Assembly: GCA_946625925.1 (NCBI GenBank)
Contig: CAMOTP010000018.1
Span: 1-16,080 of the forward strand
Length of the DNA stretch: 16,080 nt
From: an uncultured Alphaproteobacteria bacterium
Lineage (GTDB): Bacteria > Pseudomonadota > Alphaproteobacteria > Rs-D84
Reading direction: 5' to 3'
How positions within the stretch are numbered: position 1 is the first letter of the stretch; every line of letters begins with the position of its first letter. The notes under the pieces are model-generated. The model saw nothing but the letters and a program-made list of their open reading frames with translations. It had not been told where the DNA came from and did not search any database. A program made the position numbers and the translations under genes. Positions 13,613 to 16,080 of the stretch are shown piece by piece.

Positions 13613-14332
13613 ATGAAAAAAATAATTCTATTAACGGCTGTGGCTGCGATTATATCAGGGTGCGCTGGGGAACAAATTGAACCAGAAAAAACGATGGAAC
13701 AATTATATACCGAGGCGTACGATGAATTTAATGATGGTAATTATGGAACGGCTGCGGAGGTGTTTTTAACGGCTGAATCTGAACATTCAACAGATGCACT
13801 GGCACCTGATGCCTTGATAATGGCTGCATATTCCAAATATATGGACGATGATTTCCCTGGTGCCTTAATTGTTACTGATCGTTTTATGCGTTTTCATCCT
13901 GGGCATATGGATGTTCCTTACGTGCTGTATTTACGCGGAATGTGTTATTATCGCCAGGTCAGTGACGTTCGTCGTGAACCGGGTATGTCTGTATATGCTT
14001 TACAACAATTTGAACAATTGGTACAACGCTTCCCGTCCAGCGAATATGCAGAAAATGCCAAGAACAAAATTATAATCCTAAAAAATTATATAGCAGGCAA
14101 GGTCATGTATGCTGCACGTAATGATATGAAACGCGAAAATTGGACATCTGCAATAACCAGATTACAAAATGTTATTACAACAGCCCAAGAAACCGTTATG
14201 ACGGCCGAGGCCATGTATCGTTTAACACAATGTTATAATGCGATTGGTTTGCCAGAACAGGCGACCGGTTATGCCGATATGTTGCGTAAAAACTTTCCAG
14301 ATAACGAATGGACGAAAAAGTTAGATAAATAA
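13613..14332 (+). CDS. bamD: Outer-membrane assembly lipoprotein BamD
   Basis: Essential lipoprotein of the BAM complex, which inserts beta-barrel proteins into the outer membrane. The 239-residue protein has a signal peptide and lipobox ISGC (Cys17). Tetratricopeptide-type repeats follow: MEQLYTEAYDEFNDGNYGTAAEVF, APDALIMAAYSKYMDDDFPGALIVTDRFMRFHPGH, VPYVLYLRGMCYYRQV with the family-typical insertion (SDVRREPGMSVYALQQFEQLVQRFPSSEYAENA), and further helices ending in FPDNEW. This layout, with 'YxRGMCYYRQ' and 'RFPSSEYA', fits BamD rather than YbgF/CpoB. AAGGA lies 10 bases before the ATG. It is slightly short compared with typical 245-290-residue relatives, with no sign of truncation. Confidence 0.93.
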   Translation: MKKIILLTAVAAIISGCAGEQIEPEKTMEQLYTEAYDEFNDGNYGTAAEVFLTAESEHSTDALAPDALIMAAYSKYMDDDFPGALIVTDRFMRFHPGHMDVPYVLYLRGMCYYRQVSDVRREPGMSVYALQQFEQLVQRFPSSEYAENAKNKIIILKNYIAGKVMYAARNDMKRENWTSAITRLQNVITTAQETVMTAEAMYRLTQCYNAIGLPEQATGYADMLRKNFPDNEWTKKLDK

Positions 14333-14355
14333 AAATGCCCAAACGGGCATTTTTT
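14331..14355. terminator. Shared bidirectional terminator of bamD and the PAP2 gene
   Basis: AAAAATGCCC (14331-14340) and GGGCATTTTT (14345-14354) form a 10-bp stem with an AAAC loop. A/T runs on both flanks serve both convergent genes, and the 5' arm overlaps the bamD stop codon. Confidence 0.85.
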
Positions 14356-14357
14356 AT

Positions 14358-14900
14358 TTAGAAACTTGTTTTGAAACCTAATCTTGCTTCGTTTGTATCT
14401 GCGGTCACTTCGATACCTTTTGGTAAATATTCATCAACCAAAATCCAGGTAAACAAACCGGATAAAACAGCGCCACCCAAAACATCATGCCAATAATGTG
14501 CCTTGACCTGGGTTCTGGCCCATCCTGTGACCAAACTCATTCCATATGGAATCAGTGCAGGCTTCCACCCGTATCGTTTGTGTACGAACATTGCACCAGA
14601 AAAAGCCCCAACTGCATGTCCACTGGGAAAAGATTTTTTATCACTCTTATTAGGACGGGTTTCTAAATTCAACGATTTTATTCCTTCGCTGGCCAATTGT
14701 GACAATAATACGGATTCGCCTAATTGTAATGTTCCTTGGTAATCTTCTGCCATCATGGTCATACCTAATGCATATGTAGGACTCATAATCATCATTATAT
14801 CGCTTAATTTATTTTTGTTCTTAAAAATATCTGATGCTTTTGCTGGTAAACAGCAACTTAAAACACATGCAAACACAAATATCGGTGTCAGTTTTAGCAT
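14358..14900 (-). CDS. PAP2-family phosphatase, exported or membrane-bound
   Basis: A 180-residue phosphatase of the PAP2/vanadium-haloperoxidase superfamily. All three active-site motifs are intact: KSLNLETRP (75-83, K-x6-RP), SFPSGHAV (90-97, PSGH) and RTQVKAHYWHD (129-139, R-x5-H-x3-D, with His135 as nucleophile). An N-terminal hydrophobic segment ending in PAKAS (about residues 19-23) looks like a signal peptide, so the active site should face the periplasm. Family members dephosphorylate undecaprenyl pyrophosphate, phosphatidic acid, phosphatidylglycerol phosphate or lipid A; the substrate cannot be chosen from sequence. Its place among murJ, rlpA and bamD makes an envelope lipid substrate likely. 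AAGGA precedes the ATG, and the C-terminus ends in Phe after a short beta-like segment. Confidence 0.87.
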   Translation of the reverse strand: MLKLTPIFVFACVLSCCLPAKASDIFKNKNKLSDIMMIMSPTYALGMTMMAEDYQGTLQLGESVLLSQLASEGIKSLNLETRPNKSDKKSFPSGHAVGAFSGAMFVHKRYGWKPALIPYGMSLVTGWARTQVKAHYWHDVLGGAVLSGLFTWILVDEYLPKGIEVTADTNEARLGFKTSF

Positions 14901-14941
14901 ACGGTGTCCTTTTTGTTTTATAGGAATAAATACCTGACACG

Positions 14942-14970
14942 AATATAAAAAATACTAGGAATAAATTCAA
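14942..14970 (-). promoter_or_regulatory. PAP2 gene promoter
   Basis: On the minus strand TTGAAT (14970-14965) and TATATT (14947-14942) are 17 bp apart. The predicted start near 14935 leaves a 35-base leader that contains the ribosome binding site. Confidence 0.6.
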
Positions 14971-15008
14971 TTAAAAAGTGAAATCAGTGATTATATTTGT
15001 GTGTAATA

Positions 15009-16080
15009 TTATTGTTTTAATTTATTGCCTAACGCATTGCCGATTTTACTAAAATCTAATCCGATGTCGCCATTACCAGAACTGTTCCCAGAACCAAAAT
15101 CTATGTTGCCCAACACCGCGCCACCAATTGCACCAGCCCCAGCGGCAACAGCACCGCCCTTGACGCGTTGCGCAGATGTGTCTTTTGCTTCATTTATTTT
15201 TGTTTTATCTGTTTCATTTCCCATTGCTGCACGATATAACGAAGCATAAGTTCCATTTTCAATGCCTTTGCCTGCGTTATCATATAAACCAGTACTTTCT
15301 TTCTTTAATACAACCTGGGATTCTATACCTGGTTTCATACCTAATGCTGTTTTGCGTTCTTTTATTTTTTCTGCCAAATCGACATATTCTTGGTATATTT
15401 TTGTTAATTGATTTGCACCGGGAACTTCAATGCTTTTTTCGTTGTTTTTATATATTTTATCACCGATTTTACATTGAAAAGTCGCCATATAGGCCCGCAT
15501 ATCGCGTTCTGCTGCTTCGTCAGCGGATTGTTCTGCCAAACCCTGTGCCAACTGCATGCCACCAATTCCTGTTGCCGCCATCGACAGCCCTGATACCAAT
15601 CTATTTTTCAAAGACGTTTCGTTTTCTTTTGCTTTTTTATATGCATCCTCTAACTTTTTTAATTGATCGGTTCTAACAACATTACTGACGATACCACGCA
15701 AGAATTGTTCGTCTGAAATATTTTTACCCAAAGCGACAGTCTTATTAAAATCTTCATCGATATTTTTTAATTTATCGTTTATATCTGCAATTACTGCTGC
15801 TGTATAATCACCACTCACCTGTGCCACAGCATTGGTTATACTTGGGGTATCTGTATTTACAACAACATGTTGTCCTGCATCGGTATTGTCGTTTGCATCG
15901 GGAACATCCGGTATTACTGGCACAGGTACATCTATTTGTGCAAATTGTGCATTTGTGACATCGCCAGGATTATTTAACTGTGCCAACATATCCGCAGGAT
16001 TCAGATCCGGTATTTTATCTGGTGTTTGTCCCCTGGTTGTATTATTGGATACAGCCGGTGTTTCTGGAACATCCGGTATT
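15009..16080 (-). CDS. C-terminal part of a proline-rich coiled-coil protein of unknown function
   Basis: The frame is open from the right window edge (no start required before 16080) to TAA at 15009-15011, giving at least 356 residues; an internal ATG at 15989 is not the likely start because the same low-complexity, proline-rich pattern continues upstream of it. In order: a Pro/Asp/Asn-rich region with IPDVPE, IPDLNP and IPDVPD units; a charged helical stretch (DQLKKLEDAYKKAKENE) of coiled-coil character; a short hydrophobic glycine-rich segment (SGLSMAATGIGGMQLAQGL); a globular-looking part with a single Cys (YMATFQCKIGDKIYK); another Lys/Glu helix (EYVDLAEKIKERKTALGMKPG); and a glycine/alanine-rich tail (GGAVAAGAGAIGGAVLGNIDFGSG) resembling a glycine zipper. 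I do not recognise the family. The glycine-zipper segments suggest membrane association; the N-terminal signal is outside the window. Confidence 0.75.
   Translation of the reverse strand, partial: IPDVPETPAVSNNTTRGQTPDKIPDLNPADMLAQLNNPGDVTNAQFAQIDVPVPVIPDVPDANDNTDAGQHVVVNTDTPSITNAVAQVSGDYTAAVIADINDKLKNIDEDFNKTVALGKNISDEQFLRGIVSNVVRTDQLKKLEDAYKKAKENETSLKNRLVSGLSMAATGIGGMQLAQGLAEQSADEAAERDMRAYMATFQCKIGDKIYKNNEKSIEVPGANQLTKIYQEYVDLAEKIKERKTALGMKPGIESQVVLKKESTGLYDNAGKGIENGTYASLYRAAMGNETDKTKINEAKDTSAQRVKGGAVAAGAGAIGGAVLGNIDFGSGNSSGNGDIGLDFSKIGNALGNKLKQ

Noticed and set aside
15176..15676. A 166-codon plus-strand reading frame antisense to the right-edge gene
   Set aside because: Phe/Leu/His-rich composition typical of a shadow frame of a Lys/Glu/Asn-rich gene; the minus-strand frame is continuous over the whole 15009-16080 stretch.
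1..16080. tRNA genes, CRISPR arrays, insertion sequences and phage integration signs
   Set aside because: No cloverleaf with a GTTCRA loop, no regularly spaced repeats of CRISPR size, no transposase or integrase sequence, and no terminal inverted repeats were seen.

Overview
The window is AT-rich bacterial chromosome carrying 16 supported protein genes (14 complete, two cut by the window edges). No tRNA, rRNA, insertion sequence, prophage or CRISPR array is visible. The gene content (LigA, BamD, MurJ, RlpA-SPOR, TcdA, CysS, MetK) is that of a Gram-negative cell. A short Xre regulator of the 'SGLARxAGLDPTTFN' type beside metK, and ligA within 3 kb of bamD, point to an alphaproteobacterium. I infer a reduced, host- or gut-associated lineage from the low GC and compact gene spacing; no 16S or phylogeny is available here.

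Left part (1-4300): the tail of an unidentified gene (3-86) is followed by a long non-coding leader and then a divergent, short S-adenosylmethionine synthetase gene (metK). The leader has a promoter inside a palindrome, a long-range stem starting at the predicted transcription start, and a competing hairpin that covers the metK ribosome binding site. A 79-residue Xre repressor-like gene converges on metK, and a near-perfect palindrome lies upstream of it. Then come an unusual 557-residue protein with a Cys-His-Asp transglutaminase-like triad at the N-terminus and an HExxH metallopeptidase motif at the C-terminus, and an orphan 132-residue protein with its own promoter.

Middle part (4300-11050): mostly housekeeping genes. 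These are a TatD-family nuclease overlapping tcdA (tRNA ct6A formation), a small two-helix DUF378 membrane protein, cysteinyl-tRNA synthetase, a convergent MFS transporter, and NAD-dependent DNA ligase. The MFS and ligA genes diverge from an 89-bp region in which each predicted transcription start falls on the A of the start codon, which suggests leaderless mRNAs.

Right part (11050-16080): an envelope block. It holds RlpA (lipoprotein with SPOR domain, but with two expected catalytic residues replaced), MurJ (lipid II flippase), divergent BamD (outer-membrane protein assembly lipoprotein), a periplasm-facing PAP2 phosphatase, and the C-terminal part of a proline-rich, coiled-coil protein of unknown role. 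These fit peptidoglycan precursor export, septal wall processing, outer-membrane assembly and lipid-phosphate recycling.

Promoters follow a regular pattern, TTGA(C/A)(A/T) - 17 bp - TATAAT-like, and convergent gene pairs share compact hairpin terminators that work in both directions. The most unusual items are the metK leader, the two-protease-motif protein, the leaderless promoters and the RlpA with altered active site.
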